Source: Celoporthe dispersa (lineage: Eukaryota > Ascomycota > Sordariomycetes > Diaporthales > Cryphonectriaceae). Taken from it: a stretch of 64,000 nucleotides of DNA. Under the pieces are notes generated by a model. It made no database searches. It worked only from the letters and a program-made list of their open reading frames with translations, and was not told the origin of the DNA. The position numbers and the translations under genes are program-made. Positions 35,271 to 48,100 of this stretch are shown here, piece by piece (position 1 is the first letter of the stretch; each line of letters begins with the position of its first letter). The stretch is from assembly GCA_016584495.1 (NCBI GenBank), contig WAID01000002.1, forward strand, positions 558,001 to 622,000. Reading direction: 5' to 3'.

Positions 35271-35821
35271 GCCTTTTGCCTTTACTTATTTTTATTTTTA
35301 TTTTTTGAGCTTCCCTCCTTTTTGAAGCGTGGTGATGTCTTCCATCTTCTTTTTAGGTACGAAGGAAAGGGGTTGGTGGGCGGGAGAATGTTTGAAGGTG
35401 TTGTTGGGGTTGCAGGCTGGGGGCGCGTGGGCTACTGACATGGGATGAACGAGTAGTCTTGGCCGGTTGGATTTCGACAGTGAGAGGGAGTATGATGATT
35501 ACGAGGGAGATCAATGAAGATCATAGATAACCTTTACTTGTTCTTATAAGTCGAGAAAAGATATGAGCTGTTTAGGGGCAGGTAAAGGAGGCGGTCCGTC
35601 TTGTGACCTGGATGTTCTTGATGTCAAGGCTGGGTCGCAGCCAGCACGAGGGCTCCTGCGGCTTGGAACTTCTCCTGCTAAAGCAGTACAGTTATATCGT
35701 GCGTTGCATGTATCATTTTACGCCCTTCTCATAGCCCGTGGTGGAAATATACCAAGATATACAGTCCCAGTCAAGATTCCCACCGGCCCGGTTCCCCTGC
35801 GCTCCTCCGGCGTCTCTGCAG

Positions 35822-36719
35822 CTAAAAGGGCTCGTTGCCCCTGCGCTCCATCATCACGGCCGTAATGTCTTCCAGCAACTCCTCAAGCGGGGCCTCACGG
35901 TCAAAGGAGATGCTGTCTAAAGTTTCCACGTATGTTTGCGTGAAGCCGCTCCTCCGAAAGGCCCGGTGGCCCTGTGTTGTCACGGTGAGGGCTGGAAGGG
36001 GGAAGAGAGAGAGAGAGCGACAAAGGGGCTCGGGTCAGCGAGTGCGCGCGTGTGTTTTGAAGGTACGGTGGCGAAGGGCGATGGCCAGATTACAATACTC
36101 CCTGACCATCCACGGCATTCATGGCCAGATAACTAGAGAAGAAAACGAAGAAGAAAAAAAGGTTGGCCAGGGAAGGAAGGGGGAGGGGGGTTCGACACTC
36201 GCACTCACCAGAGAACCCCTCGACCTTCCAATACCGAAATCTCTCCGCGACGCGCCTCTGGATTTCTTGCATGGCGACCTCTGTGAGCCTCATGGAGGAG
36301 GAACCCCGCACAGCCTCGAAGCCTGGGAACCGCTCGAGGTGGAACACGTGCAAGCCGACCTCGCACTCGTCCTCGTCACCAGAGAGCGGCGGGGGGAACA
36401 TGGTTTCCGCGTCGATGTCATGCTCCCTGATCCGGCCCCCGAGTAGGTCCTCCCACGCGGCCTTCCGTAGGGGAAGCGCGATGATGACGCCGCAGGTGGT
36501 GTCCTCGCCTTGCGGCTCAGGGTGGGCGGTCGGGCTGGCGTCGGGCCGGAGGCAGAGGGAGAGCTCTGGGCATGCGTCGGCCCAGCTCTGGAGCTGATCA
36601 AAGGTCAGGTCTGGGGCAGGGTAGATGGCCTGATCTACGTCGTAGATGGTGAGAAGGAGGGGCTCGTCGATGGTCTCCCAGCGCAGGCGTGGTGCCAGGG
36701 CTGGAGGTTTGCTTGCCAT
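35822..36719 (-). CDS. Small GNAT-like acetyltransferase family protein (putative)
   Basis: A 226-residue protein in two exons: 36719-36209 and 35991-35822. The GTGAGT donor and CTTCCAG acceptor join in frame to read KVEGFSALTVTTQGHRAFRR. It has strands GVIIALPLRKAAWEDLLGG and LHVFHLERFPGF. The end pattern, ALTVTTQGHRAFRRSGFTQT, matches the closing strands of GNAT enzymes, where a short Gly-x-x-x-Phe/Gly-Phe turn follows the acetyl-CoA helix. The usual RGxG loop is not evident, so catalytic activity is uncertain. The substrate is unknown. The start at 36719 is the first ATG in a clean frame. Confidence 0.65.
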
Positions 36720-39619
36720 AGTCGCCGGGACGGGGTTTTCCTCAAGAGACCTATTGCAGGTCTGGTAATTCCAATTCTATATACGAGGAGACGGGAACTA
36801 TGTTGGTTAGATTTGGGCGATATAAATGGGTGGGATGCTCAGAAGCTTGAGTAGGCTGAGCGGGGGATTGCTGGGTTGAGGCTTGCCGTGGTACTCTGCG
36901 CCTTGTCAGCTTCAGGCCCTGCAATACATTTCTTGAGGGCTCGGCCTTTCCCCCCTCGGCACAGCGGCTTTGTAGTAGTAGTAGTAATTGTTGTTCTTCG
37001 CAGCTTCCCTGGTCGGATTTTTGTAGCAGTACTTGCTGCGTAAGTAGATACCAGTTGTTGCTGCTCAGGTTGGAAGGCACCACTTGGCAACCTCCCAGAA
37101 TTATGGGCCGGGGCGGGCCGGGCCGATCTCTAGACCTGCGGCCAGCAGTGGTCAAATCCAAGCAACACAAATCACCGACGGGAAAATGCCCTGCAGGTCA
37201 TCATCAACAAGGGATTTATTGTCTGCCACAAGCAGCACCACGGAGATGCGATCGTCATCCCACGTGGAGATGAAGATCTGATCTGGATCCCTAGACGACA
37301 CCTGTGAGTGAAGGCTTATGGTCCAGAGAAACATGAGCTGACAGTACCGGAAACACATCACCACGGCACTGCCTGCTCATCTCGACTGCCATGGCTACGT
37401 CTCTTATTGCCTCTCGCCTTGACCATGCCCGACTTGCACGTCGTCGTGGATGCCCTCAGTTGATCGATCTACTTTCGTTCATGATGCTGATGATCATATC
37501 ACGTCGCACCCCAGAGACTGATCTTTTCCTCTCAGCAAGTTCCAACGGGCTCTGAGCACCTGCGAATGTACCTTCTCCTACTCTCGGCGGGCTAGGGGTG
37601 CACAATATTATAGGAGGCGCAGGGCTCTCGCTGGCAGGAGAGACACACACACATACTCACCAGACGCCAAATCCGCGAAATGGAGAGGGGGGATCTTGGT
37701 CCTCTATGAGGGGCTAGGTGTTCCTAAAGGGCGCACTCGGGGCTACAGCGGCGGGGCCCTGGGCTGTTTGCGAGAGTGAGGAAAGGGGGATGATTCTCGG
37801 GGGCCAGTTGAGACAGGATCAATCACCGAGGGCTCGTCGTGGCTCGGCTGAGGAAGGATGTTCGTTGCCCGCCTCGCCCACGGCTGTAGCGAGTGAATGG
37901 ATGGCCTGCAGCACAAGTTCTCAATATCCAGGGGCTCTATAGACCGAGCCGGGAAGCGGCTCCTCGGCGGGTAGGCAAGCAGCCTGATAGCCTATACGGT
38001 GGAGGGTGCCCCTCCTCTATGGGGGAAGGGGGAGACCCGCTGCTTCGCATCAAGCAAGCGAGGCTGTCGTAGCCGGGGAAGATACAGAGGAAAAAGAGTG
38101 GGGGGAGGGGACCACAACCTTGGGAACGGATGTCCGTGGCCTCGAGCGGGAGAGAGAGAGAGGAGGTCTCGGGAAGAACAGAGGGAGCCTGCGTGAGGAG
38201 GAGGCGGAGGATGGTTCTCTCTCTCTCAGAGCTGGAGCTGGATGGGGAATGGATGACGCGACGCAAAGGGAAGGAAGTGGTGGATGGTAGTGGTGGTGGG
38301 ATGATGTCCCTTCTTTGGTACGTGAGCCTTGTGGCCCAGCAGGGCCAGCAAGCAAGATGTTCTCTGGCACGCATGAGACATATGCCCTGTCAAAGGCCGG
38401 GTGGGTGTACCATAGGAGACAGGTGAGTCGTGGGTAGGTAGGTACGTACGTACACCAAGTTCGTCGTCATCCTCGTGGTTCAAGGGGGGTGAAAAGGAGT
38501 GCATAGTATAGTTATGCATACGGAGCCGACGGTATCAACCACCACCACTTAGGACAACAAGCCTGGGCAGCTAGTTTACCTGGGAGCCAAGAAAAAAAGA
38601 AGAAAAAAAAACTCAAACCACAGCACTGTACCGCAGCAAGTCTCCTCCTCAAAGTGCACCCATCCCCGAGAGCAGACGACCTTCTCTCTCTCCTCTCTCT
38701 CCCACGAGGAACACCGCCCCTCCGCCCCTCCACAACCTCCGTGCCTCCGCGTTTGCGTGTCGTGCTGCACGTACAGGGCATGGAGAAGAGATGAAAAGAG
38801 AAAAAAGCCGGTGCGGCTGTCGGTGCGGCAGCGGCAGCGGCTTGGGATGATGCCATCGCGGCAGGACTGGTTCTCGGCGAGGCTGCACGAAACCACGGCC
38901 AGCGCTGGGCCAATGGCGCCAGGGGCCGATGGCGACATCCGCGCTAGGCCTGTTTGGGGGCGCGGCGACAGAGAGTGAATCTCGCACGCCATAAGGACAA
39001 GAATGACCCCTTGGCTGGGCCACCAGTTTTTACAAGAACTCCAGCAGGGCCACCTGTCATGCTGCAGGCCTTTCGTCTCTCACTGTCTGGGAAGAACCTC
39101 TGACCCTGTGGCCTTTTCTGCCTGCCTTTTTGTTGGGTTGATATCGAGTGGTATTTGCCTCTGAACGACTTATCCGCTACCTGATCCAACAACAAGAATG
39201 AATCCCCCTTATAACAATCTTTTGATTCCAGCAACAAGACTCATTCACCTCTCGACAGAGAAAAGAATCATCGGAAAGAACATGAAGAAGAGATGGAGCC
39301 CAGGATATTCCCCCATCAGAACGCCAACAAAAAAAAAAAAAAAAAAAGCAACGACACAGCTCGAAAAGCCTTGGGAAACTGGTGCATGGCAACAGGCACC
39401 AGTCCTCGCTGTGGTAGAAACCAGTCAAACCTAACCCGCACGTGAGCGTGGTAGGGCAGGTGGGCAGATCGGTCTTTCAATTTCGTCTTCATCCCCTCTC
39501 CCTTCCCTGAAAGAGAAAAAAAAAAGACCCCCAAAAAAAAGGGCAGAGCAGGACGGCTAGTCCTTGACTCCCAAGTGGGAAGCACCTGGCCGAGCATCTG
39601 CCAGAGGACACAAAGACTC
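36720..39619. other. Intergenic region, 2.9 kb
   Basis: No recognisable gene. It holds AGG/GTA-type short repeats near 38431-38452 and a long A run at about 39329-39348. The 3' flank of cysteine dioxygenase forms the right end. Confidence 0.5.
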
Positions 39620-40568
39620 CTAAAGCTTCTGTGTGAACTTGGAGTAGTACCCGCACTTGGGAACATAACTCCTCTCCCCGGTGATGGGGTTGAAGGTGTG
39701 ACAGCCTGACTTGGCCACATTTGGGGGAGTGTACACTGTTCGAGCCACATCAGCTCCCGTCAAGAGGGACGGCAGACCCCTCAGCCTCGTTCTGCAAGGC
39801 TGACGGTGGTGTGGAGCAGGGGGGAGGGGAGAACACCTACAGTGTAGGGAGATGGCGTAGTCGTCACCTGTGTTCTCCATCTTGTGCAGGCCGAGCTCGT
39901 CGGCCATGTAGGCCACGGCATTTTCATTGTGTGTGCGTCGGGAGATGAGCTCCATGGGCTGCTGGCTGTCGGAGTCGGGGAACTCGTATCTCGACTCGGT
40001 GAGGCTGCCGTGGAGAATCTTCATGATGCAGTGGGCGTTGCCGTGGTCATGGATGGGGCTGCCCTTGCCGGGAGTCCATACGAGCACCAGCTGTTGAGGA
40101 GAATGGCCCGGTCAGCTGTGGTCCTCATCATCAAAGGCTTGGGATGGAATTGACGACAGGTCGCCCATCAGGTTAGCTGCTTACCAAGTTGCTCTTTCCG
40201 TTTCCCTCGTCAACACTTTGTCATATCCAAGTTAGTCACTTGGTTCTCCTTGTGTCGCACACATTTCTTTTCCGATCCTGAGGGATCGGGTCTCTTCTCT
40301 TCTGTGTGTCTTACAGGTTCCTGGTGTACGCCAGCTCTGGGTCGGCCAGGGCATATGGCACCCAGCCCTTCTCCTTGGCGTCGTATACCCTCATGTGTCT
40401 CATCAGGGCATTGACATCCACATCGCTGGAGTCGAGGCCCGAGGAGGGTCCGAGTGCCTCCTTGAGGGCGACGACGAGGTCCTCGAACTGGTCCATCTTG
40501 AGCTGTGGGCGACCTTCGAAGGAAGGCAGCTGAGCCGCCGAATGTTGCGACGAAATACCGACAGCCAT
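39620..40568 (-). CDS. CDO1: Cysteine dioxygenase (CDO, cupin family)
   Basis: A 216-residue non-heme iron enzyme that oxidises cysteine to cysteine sulfinate, the first step towards sulfite and sulfate or taurine-type products. Four exons: 40568-40315, 40215-40185 (31 bases), 40090-39841 and 39735-39620. All junctions are in frame; the short exon encodes VDEGNGKSNL. Iron-site motif SPIHDHGNAHC carries the two metal His and the Cys of the Cys-Tyr cofactor. ISLHLYTPPN carries the third metal His and the partner Tyr. The C-terminus reads VPKCGYYSKF. The exon 2 acceptor is an unusual AAAG. It is head-to-head with the sulfite pump gene, 2.1 kb apart. An upstream in-frame ATG (40610) is less likely. 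Confidence 0.93.
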
Positions 40569-42689
40569 TGCGGAGGACCTTATGACACGAATGAATACGA
40601 TACGATACACGAGACGAGACGACGACAGACGGCGGTATCTGACGGCGATGATGTGATGGGCTGGAGAGCTGTGGGCGAGGTGGCGACGATGACTATGCCT
40701 GACGGTGTGGTCCGGATGATGGATGATGTTGATGTTGTCCTAGAAGAGGAGGATGGTGTCTGTTATGACGATGACTATGTCGTGTCCTCTTTTGATGAGG
40801 CAGGCCAGACCAGGCTTGCAGGGTGTGTATCCAGAACCGAGGGTACAAGATGCGGGAAGAGGGGGAGCGAAGGGAGAGAGGAGGGGGGCGGCGGCCGCGT
40901 GTACAGAGGGCAGGGTTCTCCTGAAAACTCGGATCTCCGGTCGAGATAACCTGGGCTGGCACGCACGGCACGAGAGAGGGCGGTGTCACCTTGGCACCTT
41001 GAGGGTTTGGGATATTTGTGGGGCCTCTGCTCTCTCTCGTACGGTCACGAGAAGGGTTGCTGCAGTGCAGATGCAGTGGCAGGTGAGGGCTTGAGGCGTT
41101 GGTCTGGTCCTGCTGATGGATGGATGGGCTTTGTTGTTGGGTGATGCTCGGCGACCATCCCTTCCTGCCCCCTTGTCCTGGCCCCGCCCTGCTTTATCAT
41201 GAGCGAGGTCGGGGAGTCTGCAGCCCCGAAAAGGCCTGGTCGGCGATTGCCGGGCCATACCGTTCCTACATTGTCACACCTCCAAACTGGCATCTGGGAG
41301 GACGACTCCAGAACGGAAGGCAGGATGCTATCTTCCAGACGCACTCCAAGATGCATCGACCTCTGGGGAATAAAGGATCTCCAGCAGTGCCCGCGGGTTA
41401 CAGACAGCTGTTGTGATCCAGCGCCTGGATTGCGTGCTGGTTCTGTTTCTTTTTGGGGGGTGGATAAAAAACGGGGTTCAAGAGACGGATCGAACGAGAC
41501 GAATCAGCCAGTCTCGTTTTAATCCCCCCCGGCCCGGTGGGGAAAGAGAATGGATAAGAGAGGGAAATGGACATTGGTGGGGGATTTTGGAGAGAAGGGG
41601 GGGTGGGGCAGGGAAGTGCTCTGAAGGGCCCCCCTAATCTTGCTCATGCTAGTGGGGCTGCAAGGCCGGATTACAGCGCAAGTCTGGGCGGGGGTACCGC
41701 AGGCTCTCATTCTCGTCGGTACTGTACTATCATGTGGTACGGCCAACATCCAGATTCTGATGGTTCCGATATCGTGGTCCAGCCAGAAGACATGTTTTCC
41801 TGTTTTTTCTTTCTTTTTTTTCTCTATCTTACACGGCCTGCCTGCACGACCTTGCTGTCTCTCATGCACAAGTGTCAAATGGTCTTATCCGTCTGCAGCA
41901 GGGCGGGAGATGGTCATGACGGGTTGAACGGGCCAAGTAGTCCTTCGGGTTTGGGGTTTTGGTGTGGTTTTTGGGGGCCTTATCTCTTGACTCGGGCTTC
42001 ATACCAGCCAGCCAACAACTCCTCCAAATACATTCTTGTTTTCCATCTCCAGCATCTCCCTTCCTATCGTTGCACAGCCTCCTCTAATTTTCCTCTCTTT
42101 TCTTCTTTTTTTTTTTGGGTCACTGCAGTCATCATTGTACATACGTCAGAGACACATGGTGCAGGGTCGTCGTCATTTAGTGACGTGGTATGAGACCCAT
42201 CATGTGCCCTCCAGTCCACAGCCGGTATTTTCCTTTCAAGCTCATGTCAGGCGCGGGCTCTAAAGTCGGAAAAGGCTTGTGGTAGAGAGAAAGGGAGAGA
42301 AAGAAAAAGAAAGGAAAAGAAAAAAAAAGAGGACTGCATAATATGTACAGTGTAGTACGTTTGTACTCATTGAGAAGCGATATTTCCCGATGATATGAGC
42401 AAAATTGTTACCAGAGCGGACTAGCGGTGTCTACTTGGCGAGTTTCTATTCCGTAATCGCGGCCCTTTTTCTTGATGTGACTAAGCACTCATCATCTCGA
42501 TTTACTCATCCCGCTCTCTCGCACTTGCCATAGTTGAGCACTTGCCTTTTAAGCATCATAATTCTCTTGAACGGTCGTCATTGTTTTGGGAAGGCAGGCA
42601 GGCTTCATCAATCTCCGAAGATCACAGAACTGCACATACACAAACAGACACACACACAAACAGAGAGGGAGAGAGAGAGAGGGAGAGCA
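40569..42689. promoter_or_regulatory. 2.1 kb divergent promoter between CDO1 and SSU1
   Basis: No gene is recognised. The right end has CA and GA microsatellites (about 42640-42688) just before the SSU1 start. Both flanking genes are expected to respond to cysteine or sulfite, so shared upstream sites are plausible, but I cannot identify a binding motif. Confidence 0.45.
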
Positions 42690-44538
42690 ATGGCAGCGAG
42701 ACGTCCATCCCACGACGGCAGCTCCGTCCTCACACAGCAGGCGGGCATCACCTCCTCGTCTGGCGGTGGCGACGGCGATGAAGATGGCACAAACCCAATA
42801 CCACACCACCACAACAATAACAACGACAATAATACGCTCGAGACTAAAAAGGCGGACAAGGAGGAAGTAGGCTGGCGGAGGATCGTCCGGAACTTCACGC
42901 CCTCGTGGTTTGCCGTCAATATGGGCACTGGTATCGTCTCCATCCTGTTCCACTCGCTGCCCTACACCACCTCCTGGATCCCCTACGTCGCCTATGCCTT
43001 CTTCGCCCTCAACCTCGCCCTCTTCCTCGTCTCCACCGGAATCACCATCGCCCGCTACCTCTTGTATCCCGAGATATGGACCGCGATGGTCAACCACCCG
43101 GGCCAGAGCCTATTTCTGGGCACATTCCCCATGGGTTTGGCAAGTGAGTACAGTAACAACCCGAGCGGATAAGACTAAGACACGCACCGCCCCCCCCCCC
43201 TCCCCCTCCCTCTCTAATTCGTCCTCCTATCCTTCTTCCGTCCCTCCCTCCAATCCAGTCGAGTCTCTTGCTATCTTACAATGAGGTAGTAGCTGCATGA
43301 GGGAGGCACAACGACTCCCTGCAATCCACACCTCCCCCTCCTCTCCGGTCCGGGGGAATGAAATGTTGTAGGGGCTGTATGCATGATGATCAGTGGCTGA
43401 TGCGACCTTACCGCAGCGATCATCAACATGATTGTCTTCTCGTGTTCGCAGTGGGGCGACGGGGTGGTCTACTTCGCATGGGCCTTGTGGTGGCTCGATG
43501 TTGTCCTGTCTCTCGCCTGTTGCATCTCGATGCCCTTCATGGTGTAAGCCGGTTCTCCGAGCTCCCTTGACCTTCCCTTCCTCCGAGGCCCACCACCACC
43601 ACCTCCTCCTCCCTCTCCTCGCTTGTCCTGGTCCGTCTATCGTCCTAACTTGTTCGTTCCTCTTCCTCCCACTCCGTCCTCCAGACTCCACAGACACAGG
43701 CCCCAGCTGCAGCAGACGACAGCCGCCCTCCTCCTCCCCGTGGTCCCCGCTGTCGTCGCCTCCGCCTCGGGCGGCATCCTCGCCGCCTATCTCCCGTCCC
43801 GGGACCACGCCGTCACCACTCTCGTCGCCTCCTACGTCCTCTGGGGGCTGGGCGAGGCCTTCACCATGTGCATTCTCGCCATGTACTTCCACCGCCTCAT
43901 GGTCCACCACCTCCCCCCGCGCGAGCTCATCGTCTCCGTCTTTCTTCCCGTCGGCCCCCTCGGCCAGGGCGGCTTCGCCATCCAGCAGCTGGGCAGCGCC
44001 GCTGCCGCTCTGGACTTCCTGCCGCTGAGCACCGGTGCTGTCGCCGGCCTGAGCGGCGGGCAGGTCCTGCGCGTGCTCGGTGTGTTCCTCGCCCTGGTCA
44101 TGTGGGGTGCCGGCCTGGGCTGGCTCGTCCTCGCCGCCACGAGCATCGCCACCACGCAGAGCTTTCCCTTCAACATGGGCTGGTGGGGGTTTACCTTCCC
44201 CCTGGGCGTCTTTGCCACCTGCACCGGCATGCTCGCGGAGGAGCTAGACAGCCTCTTCTTCAGGGTGTTGACCATGGTGAGTTGGTCTATCTCCTACTCA
44301 CCTCCTGGCATCCAGCCAGCCCGCCAGCCGGTTCCATCATGAGGCTGACTTTTGGGGTGGCTCGTCACCACCACCCGTCTCCTGCGATCAGATCTTCTCC
44401 ATCTCCGTGATCCTCCTCTGGCTCCTCGTCGCAGCTAGGACCCTTCTGAAGGCCCGCACCGGTGAGATCTTCGTCGCGCCCTGTCTGGCTGATCTGCGCC
44501 CCAAAACGCAGCAGGCCGGCATGGACCGGACGGTCTAG
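42690..44538 (+). CDS. SSU1: Sulfite efflux pump, Ssu1-type (TDT family)
   Basis: A 439-residue plasma-membrane protein that exports sulfite; it belongs to the tellurite-resistance/dicarboxylate transporter family. Four exons: 42690-43143, 43417-43543, 43685-44276 and 44392-44538. Donors are GTGAGT, GTAAGC and GTGAGT, all in frame. The N-terminal 65 residues are hydrophilic with Asn/His runs. The conserved start of the membrane domain reads RRIVRNFTPSWFAVNMGTGI. Later motifs are SQWGDGVVYFAWALWWLD, FLPVGPLGQGGFAIQQLG and FPFNMGWWGFTFPLGVF. About ten hydrophobic helices are visible. It is paired with CDO1 on its left. Confidence 0.92.
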
Positions 44539-45175
44539 AGGGTTGTCCGTCCGACACGACAGCACAGCACATGCATAGTAAGTTCTCGCACTCTCTACCC
44601 CGGGTTCAAGGCGCCGCACGAGTCTTGGTGTGTCTTGTCCCTCAAGATACGTCGTCGCTCCGTCATGGCACAGAGCTGGGACGTGACAACATACATGCCT
44701 AGGTAGGGCCTCATCTCGCCCATACCTCTCGTATACTACCAACATTGATATAAAGTCCCACTCCTCCCCCCGTACTGCGGATTCAACACCCGTAAGAACA
44801 AAAAAAGCCTTGTGTTTACCATGCATACGTCATGGAAGCCATTGTCTGGTATGAGCAATACATGATGATAAAACTAGCTCCAATTGCGACTTGATCTGCC
44901 TCAAGTTGCCTGCGGAAAGATCAGCTATCGTATGTCGAGCAATGTGACATCCCAAATGAACCCTCCAGATTGACGCCCATATCGCCTGACGCTTCATTTG
45001 CAGCTTCGTTGTACGGTCGAATATCGGAGCCGCCAACAATCCCGTGCCTCGGCGCAGAGCCTAATGTAGACGTAGTAGAAAGAGAAAGAGAAAAAAGAAA
45101 ACCAAGGGGGAAAAGCATCGCATTCTCGCCTTTGGCTGCTGCAAAGCCCGAAACAAATCCACAGTCTCGTGTCGC
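44539..45175. other. Intergenic region between SSU1 and the helicase 3' ends
   Basis: Convergent 3' flanks; no gene or repeat of note is seen. Confidence 0.6.
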
Positions 45176-48100
45176 TCACCCGAGGAGCTTGATGATGTCG
45201 GCCATCCTCGTCTCCTTCGTTTGCTTGCCTTTTGATTTCTCTTGGAACGCCTTGCCGATCAGCAGGCGCTTCTCGGCCTGGATGTCAAGCACACGCTGCT
45301 CGACAGAGTCCTCCATTACTAGTCTCCAGATCGTCGTGGGCCGGGTCTGTCCTAGGCGATGCACACGGTCCACCGCCTGGTCCTCGATAGCTGGAGCCCA
45401 CCCTAAGATATCGTTAACAATTGTTCAACCTAGCACGAGTGTCAAGCACTTACAGCTGTCCGCAAGAATTACAGTGTCTGCTGCGACCAGGTTCAGTCCG
45501 ACGCTGCACACGGCCAGGCTGGCAAGCATGATCCGACAATCCGGGTCATTCTGCAGAGCTTGTAGGGCATTGTCTCTGGCCTTGGGCGTCATCGACCCGT
45601 CGATGCGGGTGAACTTGTACCCAGCAGCCTTCAGCTGGTTTTCGATGATATTCAAGAATTTAGTCCTGCACCACGTACTGTCAGCAGCTTGCATACGCCT
45701 CCCGCCTGGCCACCCCCTCTTCCAAAACGTGAGGGGAAAAGGGGGAAGAGAAGAGAAGGATCATGAGTGGTTCTCAGCGCATTGGCCACGGCAGAATGAC
45801 AGTCGCGAGAGCCGGCTGCTCGACAGATACATACCATTGACTGAAGATTATAACCTTGGATCCCTCATTCTTCAAGGTTGCTTGGAGGATTTTCAGCATC
45901 GCCTCGGTCTTTGAGCTCTGTGTCTCCGAGTCGAGCTGTCCATCTTCTTCACCAGAGGTCTCGGGCGCAGGTTCCAGTAGGTGTTCCTCTGAAAGAGCCG
46001 TTCTGCACATCGGACACTTTCCTTGCGTCTGGATGACTTTTCGGATGCACTCTGAGCAAAACACATGCTTGCAGTGTGTGATCACTGGCGCGTCCAAAGT
46101 GTCGATACAGACCGGGCACTCTTCTTGGTTTTCGATGAACAGTGACAGGGCCTGTTGCAGTATCTCACGGTTCTTGTCGTTGAGGATCACCACGTCCTGG
46201 TCCTCGAGCGTCTTGAGCAGGTCGACCACTCTCTCTTTGCACAAAGTCCAATGGTTGCATCTTTATTTATACTCAGCTTTGAAACCAACAGGAAACAGAT
46301 TCGAGACTCACATCTGCCGCAGACGCAGAAGCCTCTCCAGTACATTCTGGAAAGAGCTGGCCTTGCTCCCAGACCGAGACCGGGCCTGAATTTCTTCAAG
46401 TGCCCCTCTCGCCTCAGACCTGTAAAAGCTTGGTCAGGAAATACACTCTAGATTCGGGGGGGGAGGGGGGAGGGGGGAGGGCTCATCCAACAATAGCGAG
46501 CCGGGTCTGGTACTCACAGGAGGGCATCGTATTTCTTCTTCTCCTCTTTGTGGAACTGAACTTGGTGAACGTATTCAGTCTTTGGGGGCAGCTTGAGGTC
46601 GACGAAGGCCATATCCTTTCTGCGTCTCAGACAGAGGTCCTTCATCAAATATTGAAGCAAGACATGAGCTTGAGATAGGCTTTGACCAAGCGGCCTGGTG
46701 ATAACTGTGTTAAAGACCGTGGGGTCTTCAATACCGCCCGTAAGTCGCAGAAATTTCACCATCGAATGTAGATCCTTGATGTTGTTGACGATCGGTGTCC
46801 CTGTGAGAACCCATCTTGTCGCTGCTTTAAGCTCACAAGCAGCCAGAGCAGTCTGCGTTCTGGCATTGCGTATCACGTGTCCCTCATCAAGTATGATGCG
46901 TTCCCACGACAAAGAGAAGAGGGGTCCCTTGTTAGTTTTGTCGCTCACCATGGTCCCGTAGCTGGTGATTACGATGTTGTAAGTCTTGAGCTCCGTTGCC
47001 TTGAGTTTGTCATTGCCGTGGTAAATGCAGACGCGGAGTGCACTTGACTGGCGAACATGCTCAAGAGCCTGCTGTGCCCAGTTGCTCATTACGGATTTTG
47101 GGGGCTCTGTTGTTTGGTCATCAGCGAAGGTCCAGGTATCTAGAGGGATGCTGGGCCAAAGAAGCAAGCAATGAAGGGAGACATACACAATCAAAGTGAG
47201 TCCTGGCTTGGTCAAGACCAGACTGATCATTTGCAACGTCTTGCCCAGCCCCATATCATCAGCCAGAATGCCTCCTTTGGCAAGTCGGGGCGCAGTCGCC
47301 ACGGTGAAATGTGTCGCGATATTGTTGTAGCGCCCAGTGGCGGTGCGCTTCCACAGCTGCGTGGCGTCGTCAGAGCCAGGCTGTGGGAATCTAGGATTCT
47401 CCTTTGCCTGGAGCCACGCCAGACCCTGCAGCTGGTACGGTAGAAGCTGCGACTTGAGTGCTGCTGGCTGAGGTGCCATTGGCAATTTGGAGAGTGCGTC
47501 CTCATCCATGGCAAGAGCCTTGAGGTTGTCATCACCGCTCCGGAACTGCACTGCCTGACTGATCTGGGCAAGGTCTTCAAGCGAAACATCAGGCTGATCA
47601 GGTCCAAGGCCAGTCATAGATTGACTACCCACAAGACCCATAGGTTTTCTTGGCTGCTCCTTCTGAGGCTTGGGTCTGTTCTGCTTGAGAGAAGCGGCCT
47701 TCACTAACCTGTCGGCCTTGAGCCTGTTCTCCAAGGTAGACCTCGCCACGGGGTCGGCCGTGCCGTATAGAAGTAGCCGGATGGGGCAGTCGTAGAACTA
47801 TCACACATAGCATTCAGTATCGTACAATATGTATTTGGGGTACGAGAGATAGATCGGGTCGTGGCACACAGAATGCCTGACATCATCAGAACATGCCGGT
47901 GACATGAGACAAGTGTGTAGGAACGCTTGGTGGGAAGTATGGAGCGGAGAAGTGCACACCCGAATTTACGTACCCCTTTCTCGCCGTTGATGATGCCTTC
48001 AACCTCCACATCGCCAGAGTCCATGTAGGGTGCCAGCTTCAACATGAGCGCACGAGAGAGATGTCCCACCTGGTTGCCTAAAACATTGTCTACCCTTACG

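Larger units (their letters stand above)
34108..35821. other. Intergenic region between convergent HSP10 and GNAT-like genes
   Basis: No gene is recognised. It contains a TG microsatellite (34727-34747) and a strong hairpin followed by a T run (35245-35270, listed separately). Confidence 0.55.
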
